From Terriglobia bacterium (GTDB taxonomy: Bacteria > Acidobacteriota > Terriglobia > UBA7540), in assembly GCA_022866195.1 (NCBI GenBank), contig JALHUF010000223.1, forward strand, positions 1-6,552: a stretch of 6,552 nt of DNA, in the 5' to 3' direction. Shown here piece by piece: positions 1 through 5,644 of this stretch. How positions within the stretch are numbered: the stretch's first letter is position 1; each line of letters starts with the position of its first letter. Made by a program: the position numbers and the translations under genes. The notes beneath the pieces were generated by a model. The model did no database searches. It was not told the DNA's origin and saw nothing but the letters and a program-made list of their open reading frames with translations.

Positions 1-120
1 CTCCAAGACTGGGAGCGGACCTACAACACCGTCCGCCCCCACCAGGCCCTCGGCTACCGAACTCCCCAGGAGTTCCTCACCCATTGGGCCTCCCCATCCC
101 AACTCAAGGAGTGTCACTAA
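1..120 (+). CDS. IS transposase (rve/integrase core), 3' end only
   Basis: This is the C-terminal 39 residues of a transposase whose start lies to the left of the window. Reading from base 1 gives an open frame ending in TAA at 118-120. It carries the block YNTVRPHQALGYRTPQEF at residues 8-25, the typical end of the DDE integrase core (rve, often 'integrase core domain-containing protein') in IS3- and IS481-type elements. The catalytic Asp and Glu residues would lie upstream, so activity cannot be judged. The stop is normal and nothing visible looks decayed. The exact IS family (IS3 versus IS481) cannot be decided from this tail. Confidence 0.88.
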   Translation, partial: LQDWERTYNTVRPHQALGYRTPQEFLTHWASPSQLKECH

Positions 121-148
121 TCTACTGGACGAGTACAGGTGCTTGACA
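1..148 (+). mobile_element. Right end of an insertion sequence (boundary tentative)
   Basis: The transposase tail is followed by about 28 noncoding bases that probably form the terminal part of the element. Reading inward from base 148 on the minus strand the sequence begins TGTCAAGCACCTGTACTCG, a TGT...ACA type terminus common in IS481-like elements. The left end is outside the window, so neither the inverted repeat nor a target duplication can be checked. The boundary at 148 is therefore an inference from the ACA at 146-148 and the spacing after the stop codon. Confidence 0.4.
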
Positions 149-171
149 CCGTCCAGGCAATACCTTACTTT
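143..171 (+). promoter_or_regulatory. Candidate IS-edge hybrid promoter for the aminotransferase
   Basis: A perfect -35 hexamer TTGACA (143-148) is followed after exactly 17 bp by TACTTT (166-171), which matches three of six -10 consensus positions. If the IS ends at 148, the -35 is contributed by the element and the -10 by the host sequence, a known way in which IS insertions activate neighbours. Transcription would begin near 178, giving a leader of about 84 nt before the ATG at 262. The -10 is weak, so this is a candidate. Confidence 0.45.
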
Positions 172-224
172 GCCCACGCGGCGGACCCGGCACCCCCGCT
201 TTCAGCGTGTGGGGCAGAGCGCAG

Positions 225-234
225 GGCACGTGCC
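225..234. repeat. 10-bp perfect palindrome in the aminotransferase leader
   Basis: GGCACGTGCC reads the same on both strands and lies 27 bp before the start codon, downstream of the candidate promoter. It could be a half of an operator or chance; a 10-bp palindrome in GC-rich DNA is not rare. No regulator gene is nearby to support a regulatory role. Confidence 0.2.
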
Positions 235-250
235 TTATCTATTCCGCATA

Positions 251-255
251 AGGAG
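251..255 (+). promoter_or_regulatory. Shine-Dalgarno AGGAG deciding the aminotransferase start
   Basis: AGGAG ends 6 nt before the ATG at 262. It supports this start over the in-frame GTG at 139, which has no such site and would encode 41 residues of IS-derived sequence foreign to the family. Confidence 0.8.
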
Positions 256-261
256 CACACC

Positions 262-1578
262 ATGGGGAGACTGGCAATCACGGGCGGGAAGCCGGTTCGG
301 ACGAAACCCTTCGCCTCTTGGCCGATCTACACGCAAAGAGAAAGACAAGGCCTCCTAAGAGTGCTGACCAGCCGCAACTGGGGTGGCTATCCGTTTCCCA
401 ACAAGTTCGCGCATGTCTTCGCGCAGAAGTTCGCGCGTTTTCATGGGGCGAAATACGGCCTGGCGGTGGCCAACGGCACCATCGCCATTGAGATTGCGCT
501 CAAAGCCATCGGCCTCCAGCCCGGCGAGGAAGTCATCGTCCCGGCCTACACCTGGGAGGGAACGGTGGGGCCAATCCTATTGCTGAACGCGCTTCCGGTT
601 TTCGTGGACATCGACCCCGACACCTACTGCCTGGATGCGAGGCTGATCGAAAAGGCTCTGACGCCCAAGACGCGCGCTATCCTCCCCGTCCACCTCGCCA
701 TGCGCTTTGCCGACATGGACGAGATCATGCGCCTCGCCCGCGCGCGCAACCTGGCGGTGATTGAAGACTGCGCGCACGCCCCCGGAGGTAAGTGGCGCCA
801 CCAAGGCGCCGGGGCCATTGGGGACGTCGGCTGCTTCAGCTTTCAATCGAGCAAGCTGATGACCGCGGGCGAAGGCGGCGCGGTCATCACCAGTAACCTC
901 GAGTATTACGAGCGCGCGCAATCGTATATGAATTGCGGGCGCGCCAGCGTTACCGACAAGTTCCGCCATCGTCTGATTGGCTTCAATTACCGGATTACGG
1001 AACTGCAAGCCGTCATTCTCCAGGCGCAACTCGAGCGTCTGCCACGGCAGGCCAAAGTCCGCCAGGCCAACATGGACTACTTTGAGAAGCGCCTCTGCGG
1101 CGCACCGGGCCTGGATTTCCTGAAACCTGACCCGCGCCAGACCCGCGTGGCAGCATACCAATATGTCTTCAAGTATCTGCCGGAGCGTTTCCCGGGCGTG
1201 CCGCGGGCGGCGTTCCTCGGCGCCCTACAGACGGAAGGCATTCCCTGCGACGGGCTCTTCTACGAGCCGGTTTACCGAAGCGCGTTGTTCCCGGTTGATG
1301 CCAAGGAATGGCCGGCGCTGAGCTGGGGACGGTCCGAGGCGCTTGACCTGAAGAATATGTACCATTGCCCGGTCGCCGAGCGCGCCGCCTATGAGGAAGC
1401 GGTCTGGCTGCCGCACCACATCTTCCTCGGCAGCCGGAAGGACACCGACGACATTGCCGATGCAGTCCTGAAGGTTTGCGAGAACATTGCCGAATTGCGC
1501 GGGTTGAAACACCCGGCCATTGAAGTCAAGGCTATGAGCCGCGCTGAGCGGCCGCGCGTGGAGAAGCGGCAGTGGTGA
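262..1578 (+). CDS. DegT/DnrJ/EryC1/StrS family PLP-dependent aminotransferase
   Basis: 438-residue fold-type I PLP aminotransferase that, in this family, transfers an amino group (usually from Gln or Glu) to a keto-sugar or cyclitol in the cytoplasm. Seen in the sequence: the N-terminal LAITGGKPVRTKPFASWP (4-21), ANGT (70-73), IVPAYTW (92-98), IEDCAHAPGG with PLP-ring Asp169, SFQSSKLMTAGEGG (193-206) with Lys198 as the predicted Schiff-base lysine, and FNYRITELQA (241-250). The N-terminal block and the SFQxxKLMTAGEGG form resemble the scyllo-inosose aminotransferase (StsC-like) and AHBA-synthase-like branch more than the sugar GDP/dTDP branch, but substrate is not assignable. The ATG at 262 is chosen because AGGAG (251-255) lies 6 nt upstream and the family N-terminus starts here; a GTG at 139 would extend the frame back into the IS end. 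All catalytic motifs are intact. No sugar-nucleotide genes flank it. Its TGA overlaps the first unit of the heptad array that follows. Confidence 0.93.
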   Translation: MGRLAITGGKPVRTKPFASWPIYTQRERQGLLRVLTSRNWGGYPFPNKFAHVFAQKFARFHGAKYGLAVANGTIAIEIALKAIGLQPGEEVIVPAYTWEGTVGPILLLNALPVFVDIDPDTYCLDARLIEKALTPKTRAILPVHLAMRFADMDEIMRLARARNLAVIEDCAHAPGGKWRHQGAGAIGDVGCFSFQSSKLMTAGEGGAVITSNLEYYERAQSYMNCGRASVTDKFRHRLIGFNYRITELQAVILQAQLERLPRQAKVRQANMDYFEKRLCGAPGLDFLKPDPRQTRVAAYQYVFKYLPERFPGVPRAAFLGALQTEGIPCDGLFYEPVYRSALFPVDAKEWPALSWGRSEALDLKNMYHCPVAERAAYEEAVWLPHHIFLGSRKDTDDIADAVLKVCENIAELRGLKHPAIEVKAMSRAERPRVEKRQW

Positions 1579-1622
1579 ACAATGAACGATGAATGATGAA
1601 TGCAGAACGATGAACAAAGAAC
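1577..1622 (+). repeat. Left heptad-repeat array (GAAYNNN units)
   Basis: Six consecutive 7-bp units of form GAAYNNN (GAACAAT, GAACGAT, GAATGAT, GAATGCA, GAACGAT, GAACAAA) and a final GAAC run without a break from 1577 to 1622. The array overlaps the TGA stop of the aminotransferase (1576-1578) and contains the start codon of the four-helix-bundle gene. Bases 1595-1615 are perfectly complementary (21 bp) to 2017-2037 in the right array; the pairing continues with two mismatches through 1622/2010. Confidence 0.9.
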
Positions 1623-1972
1623 ACAGATTCGACCTACGTGCGCGCACGAAGGGTTTTGCATTGGCGGTGCTTCGTCTGTATTCGTCGCTTCCGCGGACGA
1701 CCGAGGCACAGATACTTGGGAAACAGGTGCTGCGGAGCGGCACATCGGTCGGCGCCCACTACCGGGAAGCCACCCGGGCCAGGTCGAGCGCCGAATTTGT
1801 GAGCAAGATACAGGGTGGACTCCAAGAACTGGAAGAGACAGTCTACTGGCTGGAACTCTTGGTCGAAGCAGGGATCGTTGACCGCTCTCAATTGTGCGAC
1901 CTGTTTCAAGAAGCAGAGGAACTGATTTCGATTTTCGTCTCCTCTGTCAAGACGGCGAGAAAATCAAGGTAG
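1589..1972 (+). CDS. Four helix bundle protein (S23/23S rRNA-IVS type)
   Basis: 127-residue protein of the four-helix-bundle family named for proteins encoded in 23S rRNA intervening sequences; the cellular role of the family is unknown. Recognised from LRSGTSVGAHYREATRARSSAEFVSKI (48-74; helix 2 and turn) followed by LQELEETVYWLELLVEAGIV (78-97; helix 3) and a C-terminal helix at about 100-122. Length is normal and the frame intact. The start is uncertain: ATG 1589 is the first after an in-frame TGA (1583) and has a GGTGA ten bases upstream; ATG 1610, exactly three heptads later, gives a 120-residue protein (MNKEHRF...). The first seven or so residues are simply translated heptad repeat, not family sequence. 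The gene sits between two unrelated genes, bounded on both sides by inverted heptad arrays, with no rRNA nearby, which suggests that gene plus arrays arrived as a unit. Confidence 0.88.
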   Translation: MNDECRTMNKEHRFDLRARTKGFALAVLRLYSSLPRTTEAQILGKQVLRSGTSVGAHYREATRARSSAEFVSKIQGGLQELEETVYWLELLVEAGIVDRSQLCDLFQEAEELISIFVSSVKTARKSR

Positions 1973-1981
1973 TCAGCCAGC

Positions 1982-2041
1982 GTTCAGTATTCATTGTTCA
2001 GCATTCATCGTTCTGCGTTCATCGTTCTGCATTCATCGTTT
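1982..2041 (-). repeat. Right heptad-repeat array (inverted copy)
   Basis: On the minus strand seven uninterrupted GAAYNNN heptads run from 2034 down to 1986, flanked by AAACGAT (2041-2035) and GAAC (1985-1982). On the plus strand the same stretch reads as four tandem 14-bp units of consensus GTTCWGYRTTCATY (1982-1995, 1996-2009, 2010-2023, 2024-2037). It is the inverted counterpart of the array at 1577-1622 and ends only 3 bp before the permease ATG. Confidence 0.9.
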
Positions 2042-2044
2042 CCT

Positions 2045-3754
2045 ATGCCCTGGCCTCAACCGCTTGATCCGCTCCACTCGATGCTTCTATCGGCGCTGGC
2101 AGCCGCTGTGCCCCTGGTCGTGTTGCTGGCGCTCATGGGCGGGCTGCGCAAGTCGGGGGCTGTCTCCGCCGCCTGCGGGCTCGCCGCGGCAACGCTCCTG
2201 GCCGTTCTGGTCTGGCAAATGCCCATAAAGCTCGCGGCTTTGAGTGCGGCCTACGGGCTGGTCTTTGCGCTTTGGCCCATCATGTGGGTCGTCTTTACCG
2301 CGTTGTGGCTCTATAACCTTTCGGTAGCCACCGGCAAATTCGAACTTCTGCGCCGGTGGATGGCGCAACATGCTTCCGGGGACCGGTGTCTACAGGCTAT
2401 CCTGGTGGCCTTCTGCTTCGGCGCGCTGCTTGAAGGCATGGCGGGTTTCGGAGCGCCCGTGGCGGTGACCGCCTACCTGCTGCTTGGTCTGGGCTTCAGC
2501 GCGCGCCAGGCGGTCACCGTTTCGTTGATTGCCAATACGGCCCCGGTAGCGTTTGGGAGCCTCGGCATCCCCATTGTGGCGTTAGCGGGTGTGACGGGGC
2601 TGGACCAGATGAGACTCTCGGCGATGGTTGGCCGCCAGCTTCCGTTCCTGTCGCTGATCCTTCCCGGTTACCTCGTCTGGGTGCTGGCCGGGCGAAGAGG
2701 ACTGAAAGCCGCTTGGCCCGCCGCGCTGGTCGCCGGGGGAAGCTTCGCTCTCGCGCAATTCGTCACATCTAATTTCTGGGGTCCCTATGCCGCAGATATC
2801 GTGGCGGCAATCGTTTCCACGGCGTCCCTAGTCCTGTTTCTGCGCTGGCGGAAGCAGCGCGCGGCTCCGACGCGAGGGCAGGATCTCCCCCCACGCACAG
2901 AAATGAAGCTCTCAGCTTCGGAAGCACTCGCCGCCTGGACGCCGTGGGTGGTGCTCTCCGCTGTGATGATTGCCTGGTCTTACCTGAAGCTCTTTCACGT
3001 GGGACAGATTCCCCTCGCCGTTCCGCAGCTACATAACGCGGTCTTCATCACGCTTTACCAGAAGCCATATGGCGCGATCTACTTGTTTCAACCGCTGGCC
3101 GCGGGAACGGCCGCTCTGGTAGCCACGCTCATCACATCGCTAGTTTTCCGTGTTCGCCCGCGTGACCTGCTGAACTCCGGAATCAAGACGCTCAGGCAGT
3201 TGCGCGTGGCAGGCTTGACCGTAGTGCTGATCGTTGCCCTGGCTTATCTCTATAACTACTCGGGAATGGCTTACACGTTGGGCGCCGCGCTGGCGGGGCT
3301 GGGCGGCCTGTTTCCGCTGGTCAGTGGCTTTCTGGGCTGGCTGGCTTGCTTCCTAAGCGGCAGTGACACGGCCAGCAACTTGCTGTTCGGCAACCTGCAA
3401 GTGGCCGCCGCGCACCAGATCGGCGTCAGTCCCATCTTGCTTGCCGCCACCAATTCTTCCGGCGCGGTCACCGGCAAGATGATTTCACCGCAGAACGTCG
3501 CCGTGGGCGTGACGACGGTGGGTCTGGTGGGCCAGGAAGGCCACATCGTGCGCAGCACCTTCTGGCACAGTATCCTGCTGGCCACATTCCTGAGCGTGCT
3601 GGCGTTCGCTCAGGCCTACTGGCTGAAGTGGATGATCCCCGAGCGCCAGCCTTCAAGCTGGCATCTCCGCCTTGACCGACGCAGTATCGCCCCGAAAGCG
3701 CGGCCCTACCGGATCCTGAAAATCAGGCCCAGGGTAAAGACCAGGTTGTTCTGA
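2045..3754 (+). CDS. L-lactate permease (LctP/LldP family)
   Basis: 569-residue polytopic inner-membrane transporter of the lactate permease family, which imports L-lactate (and in some members D-lactate or glycolate) with protons. Seen: start MPWPQPLDPL matching the family's MPWxQxYDPL opening, about a dozen hydrophobic segments, GALLEGMAGFGAPVAV (126-141), IANTAPVAFGSLGIPI (162-177), SGSDTASNLLFGNLQ (438-452), NSSGAVTGKMISPQNVAVG (470-488) and GLVGQEG (493-499). These are the diagnostic blocks and all are intact. The ATG at 2045 is preferred over an in-frame TTG at 1994, which would translate the repeat array. No purine-rich Shine-Dalgarno precedes it. After the usual end WMIP (529-532) there are 37 extra polar residues ending in a region that overlaps the convergent gene by 49 bp. 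No lactate dehydrogenase or regulator gene is visible, so the substrate is by family only. Confidence 0.93.
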   Translation: MPWPQPLDPLHSMLLSALAAAVPLVVLLALMGGLRKSGAVSAACGLAAATLLAVLVWQMPIKLAALSAAYGLVFALWPIMWVVFTALWLYNLSVATGKFELLRRWMAQHASGDRCLQAILVAFCFGALLEGMAGFGAPVAVTAYLLLGLGFSARQAVTVSLIANTAPVAFGSLGIPIVALAGVTGLDQMRLSAMVGRQLPFLSLILPGYLVWVLAGRRGLKAAWPAALVAGGSFALAQFVTSNFWGPYAADIVAAIVSTASLVLFLRWRKQRAAPTRGQDLPPRTEMKLSASEALAAWTPWVVLSAVMIAWSYLKLFHVGQIPLAVPQLHNAVFITLYQKPYGAIYLFQPLAAGTAALVATLITSLVFRVRPRDLLNSGIKTLRQLRVAGLTVVLIVALAYLYNYSGMAYTLGAALAGLGGLFPLVSGFLGWLACFLSGSDTASNLLFGNLQVAAAHQIGVSPILLAATNSSGAVTGKMISPQNVAVGVTTVGLVGQEGHIVRSTFWHSILLATFLSVLAFAQAYWLKWMIPERQPSSWHLRLDRRSIAPKARPYRILKIRPRVKTRLF

Positions 3755-4446
3755 ACCGGAATCTTTCCAAAATACTGCTGAGGGTTGGGCACGGGAATGC
3801 CCTCGATCGTCAAATTCTGCTCGGGGTTGAGCGTACCTGTACCACCCTGCGCGATGTGGTCGCGCACGTCGAGGCGAAAGCCTAGGTGTTTGAACGGATA
3901 GACCTTCACTCCCGCGCCCAGGTTAAAGGTTACAGCCCTTCCGCCAAAAACCGGTAGTGACGCCCTTCCCAAGGGCGTGTCGAGGGTGAGGTTGCGTCCC
4001 CCGTTGCGGGCAAAGCCGATGCCCGGAGAAATATAGAACTTCGCCTGCTTGCGCTGGATGAGGTAGAACTCCCCGCTTCCGAAGGCCACATTCAGATTGC
4101 CAGACCGCATCAACATCGTGCCGCTCGGCAGCGACCCGATCTCGGGCGTCACCGCCGTGAACGAACGGCTTTGATTGCTGTACATGTAATCCAGGTTGAA
4201 ATTCAGTCCCTTCAGGAATCCGAAGCTGAAGCGAACTCCATAGTCCCCCCGCGTGGCCGATTTATAGGCGGCACCGACGCTGTCGCCTGTAATGCCGCCA
4301 GAATAAAGCTCAAATTCAGCGCTAAACGGCGAGCGCCCGAACATCTTCAGGGGATTAATCGGCGCCGGAGGGTCCGCGGCGCAGACGGGAACGCCGGCAA
4401 AAACACTTAGGAGAATGAAACTCGACAGGAAGTTCAAGCGGGACAC
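3706..4446 (-). CDS. Outer membrane beta-barrel protein, unknown function
   Basis: 246-residue predicted secreted protein. A GTG start (4446-4444) is chosen because GAGGTG (4457-4452) sits 5 nt upstream and a clean signal peptide follows at once: SRLNFL, hydrophobic SSFILLSVFAGVPV, then cleavage near CAA-DPP (residue 24). The mature part has many alternating short strands rich in Gly and aromatics, for example AEFELYSGG (43-51), YGVRFSFGFLKGLNFNLDYMY (69-89), AKFYISPGIGFARNGG (135-150), AVTFNLGAGVKVYP (171-184), LGFRLDVRDHI (188-198) and the terminal LVFTLGLIFRIR, as in small outer membrane barrels of the OmpA/OprG-like beta-barrel type. No specific family name is recognised, nor a ligand. 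Upstream in-frame starts at 4527 (TTG) and 4491 (ATG) are less likely: the first overlaps the -35 box, the second would be essentially leaderless. The gene converges on and overlaps the permease 3' end. Confidence 0.8.
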   Translation of the reverse strand: MSRLNFLSSFILLSVFAGVPVCAADPPAPINPLKMFGRSPFSAEFELYSGGITGDSVGAAYKSATRGDYGVRFSFGFLKGLNFNLDYMYSNQSRSFTAVTPEIGSLPSGTMLMRSGNLNVAFGSGEFYLIQRKQAKFYISPGIGFARNGGRNLTLDTPLGRASLPVFGGRAVTFNLGAGVKVYPFKHLGFRLDVRDHIAQGGTGTLNPEQNLTIEGIPVPNPQQYFGKIPVQNNLVFTLGLIFRIR

Positions 4447-4451
4447 ATTTG

Positions 4452-4457
4452 CACCTC
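4452..4457 (-). promoter_or_regulatory. Shine-Dalgarno GAGGTG deciding the OMP start
   Basis: On the minus strand GAGGTG lies 5 nt before the GTG at 4446. It selects this start, which places the signal peptide directly at the N-terminus, over the upstream ATG at 4491. Confidence 0.75.
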
Positions 4458-4498
4458 GCAACGGAGATTGAGCCAACCAGCTTCCTCCCATTTTGCGT

Positions 4499-4527
4499 AT
4501 TCTACTTAATTGTGGCCGGGGTTTCAA
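4499..4527 (-). promoter_or_regulatory. Sigma70-type promoter of the OMP gene
   Basis: Minus strand: TTGAAA (4527-4522), 17-bp spacer, TAGAAT (4504-4499). Both hexamers match five of six consensus positions with optimal spacing. Transcription would start near 4492, giving a leader of about 45 nt with the GAGGTG ribosome site just before the GTG start. This is the best promoter visible in the window. Confidence 0.72.
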
Positions 4528-4609
4528 GCACCAAGCGGTTCCACGACCCGCCGAGTGAGGACGAAATCCGGCAGACCCGGGGCCAGGGAATATACGGCGC
4601 GATACAAAA

Positions 4610-4638
4610 TTGAAATTCGCTCACCTATGGATTAACCT
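4610..4638 (+). promoter_or_regulatory. Weak candidate promoter for the UbiA-DUF362 operon
   Basis: TTGAAA (4610-4615), 17-bp spacer, TAACCT (4633-4638). The -35 is good, the -10 is poor (three of six). It lies in the divergent intergenic region and would leave a leader of about 60 nt. A TATACA at 4638-4643 is a better hexamer but its spacing to the -35 (22 bp) is too long. Confidence 0.27.
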
Positions 4639-4644
4639 ATACAC

Positions 4645-4682
4645 GGGCAAGGTGGCCCAAAGCGGGGAAACTCAATTTTCCC
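4645..4682 (+). other. Two short hairpins in the leader of the UbiA gene
   Basis: GGGC (4645-4648) pairs with GCCC (4655-4658) around a 6-nt loop; GGGAAA (4665-4670) pairs with TTTCCC (4677-4682) around CTCAAT. They lie between the candidate promoter and the ribosome site. Neither is followed by a U-tract, so they do not look like terminators. Short stems like these can be chance. Confidence 0.25.
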
Positions 4683-4693
4683 TGAACCGTGCC

Positions 4694-4697
4694 GGAG
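4694..4697 (+). promoter_or_regulatory. Shine-Dalgarno GGAG of the UbiA-family gene
   Basis: GGAG ends 7 nt before the ATG at 4705, supporting that start. Confidence 0.6.
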
Positions 4698-4704
4698 ACT
4701 GCGA

Positions 4705-5631
4705 ATGGCGTCGCGCCCAACATCCACCTCGACTGAGCCGGATATTCCAGCGCGCGGCTCGACTTTGTGCGCCGTGCTTGAGAGCCTTCGCCCCGCGCAG
4801 TGGCTAAAGAACGGATTTGTCTTTGCCGCCCTGATCTTTTCCCGCAGCCTAACCGACTGGCACCGGACCGCTGTAGTAGCGCTCGCGGCCGTGGTTGTCT
4901 GCCTGGTCTCGAGCGCGGCGTACGTGCTCAACGATGTCCGGGACGCTCCGGAAGATCGCCAGCACCCCAGCAAGCGGCTGCGCCCGGTGGCTTCGGGCCG
5001 GTTGGGTGCCCGGGCAGCCTTGTCGGCCGCTGCTGGGCTGACCTTGGTGGGGCTGGCTGGGGCTTGGTGGCTGGACTTCGAATTCTTTTTAGTGACGGCC
5101 GCCTATGTCGCGCTGACCGGCCTTTACTCGTGGTTCTTGAAGCGCGTGATGTTGCTCGACGTCTTCGTCATCGCCGCGGGGTTCATTCTGCGCGTTCTGG
5201 GCGGCGGAGTGGTCATCCATGTCGAGATTTCGTCTTGGCTGATAGTTTGCACCACCTTGCTGGCTCTCTTTCTGGCCTTGACCAAGCGCCGTCACGAGCT
5301 GGTGCTGTTGGGCGGCAATGCCTCCAACCACCGTCCCATCTTGGCGCATTACACTCCCTATTTTCTGGATCAGCTCATCGGCATCGTCACGGCGTCGACG
5401 GTCATGTCCTATTCGCTCTACACTCTTTCGGACGACGTCACGCGGAAGTTTCCCGGCAAACGCCTGGAACTGACGATCCCGTTCGTCCTGTTCGGGATCT
5501 TTCGCTACCTTTACCTCGTGCACCGGACCAGCGAGGGAGGAAGCCCGATTCGCCTGCTCCTCACCGACCGCGTCTTGCTGGCCGTCATCCTGCTGTGGGC
5601 AGCGGCGGTCATATTCATCATCTACCTTTAG
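4705..5631 (+). CDS. UbiA-family decaprenyl-phosphate phosphoribosyltransferase-like protein
   Basis: 308-residue integral membrane prenyltransferase. In the characterised actinobacterial member (DPPR synthase, Rv3806c) the enzyme joins PRPP with decaprenyl phosphate to give decaprenylphosphoryl-5-phosphoribose; outside that group the polyprenyl chain and end product are less clear. Seen: LRPAQWLKNGFVFAALIFS (28-46), the first Asp-rich motif NDVRDAPEDRQHPSKRLRP (76-94; NDxxDxxxD with Asp77, Asp80, Asp84), YSWFLKRVMLLDVFVIAAGF (141-160) as the second conserved block, and FLALTKRRHEL (189-199). Eight to nine hydrophobic segments span 31 to 308. The KN and HPxKRxRP signatures favour this subgroup over UbiA/CyoE/MenA. 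ATG 4705 is supported by GGAG (4694-4697) 7 nt upstream; the first 20 residues are a polar Ser/Thr-rich tail. It is followed after 13 bp by a DUF362 gene, so probably co-transcribed, and is divergent from the OMP gene. Confidence 0.88.
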   Translation: MASRPTSTSTEPDIPARGSTLCAVLESLRPAQWLKNGFVFAALIFSRSLTDWHRTAVVALAAVVVCLVSSAAYVLNDVRDAPEDRQHPSKRLRPVASGRLGARAALSAAAGLTLVGLAGAWWLDFEFFLVTAAYVALTGLYSWFLKRVMLLDVFVIAAGFILRVLGGGVVIHVEISSWLIVCTTLLALFLALTKRRHELVLLGGNASNHRPILAHYTPYFLDQLIGIVTASTVMSYSLYTLSDDVTRKFPGKRLELTIPFVLFGIFRYLYLVHRTSEGGSPIRLLLTDRVLLAVILLWAAAVIFIIYL

Positions 5632-5644
5632 GCAGAGTCGTCCC

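Larger units (their letters stand above)
1577..2041 (+). mobile_element. Putative cassette: four-helix gene with inverted heptad-repeat ends
   Basis: The unit is one small gene enclosed by two arrays of the same 7-bp repeat in opposite orientation, the arms sharing a 21-bp perfect inverted match (1595-1615 with 2017-2037). It fills the whole space between the aminotransferase stop codon (1576-1578) and the permease start (2045), leaving almost no other intergenic sequence. Similar architecture (inverted repeats around a four-helix-bundle ORF) is known for 23S rRNA intervening sequences of Leptospira and Coxiella. No transposase is encoded. Mobility is an inference; the repeat arrangement is directly visible. 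Confidence 0.5.

Noticed and set aside
139..261. Upstream GTG extension of the aminotransferase (41 extra residues)
   Set aside because: The extension is translated IS-end and leader sequence, has no ribosome site, and the family N-terminus with a good AGGAG begins at the ATG at 262.
577..1161. Long minus-strand open frame opposite the aminotransferase
   Set aside because: Shadow frame in GC-rich DNA; no recognisable protein and the plus strand carries all intact DegT motifs.
1225..1745. Minus-strand frames with repeated SSFIVH-like peptides
   Set aside because: The peptide repeats are only the translated complement of the heptad array; the rest is antisense to the aminotransferase and four-helix genes.
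1982..2041. CRISPR array reading of the tandem 14-bp units
   Set aside because: Units are contiguous with no spacers, far shorter than CRISPR repeats, and no cas genes are present.
1577..2041. Genuine 23S rRNA intervening sequence
   Set aside because: The flanks are protein-coding genes with intact frames; no rRNA sequence is visible on either side.
4665..4682. Rho-independent terminator in the divergent intergenic region
   Set aside because: The stem is only 6 bp and is followed by CTGAACC rather than a T-run, and no gene ends there.
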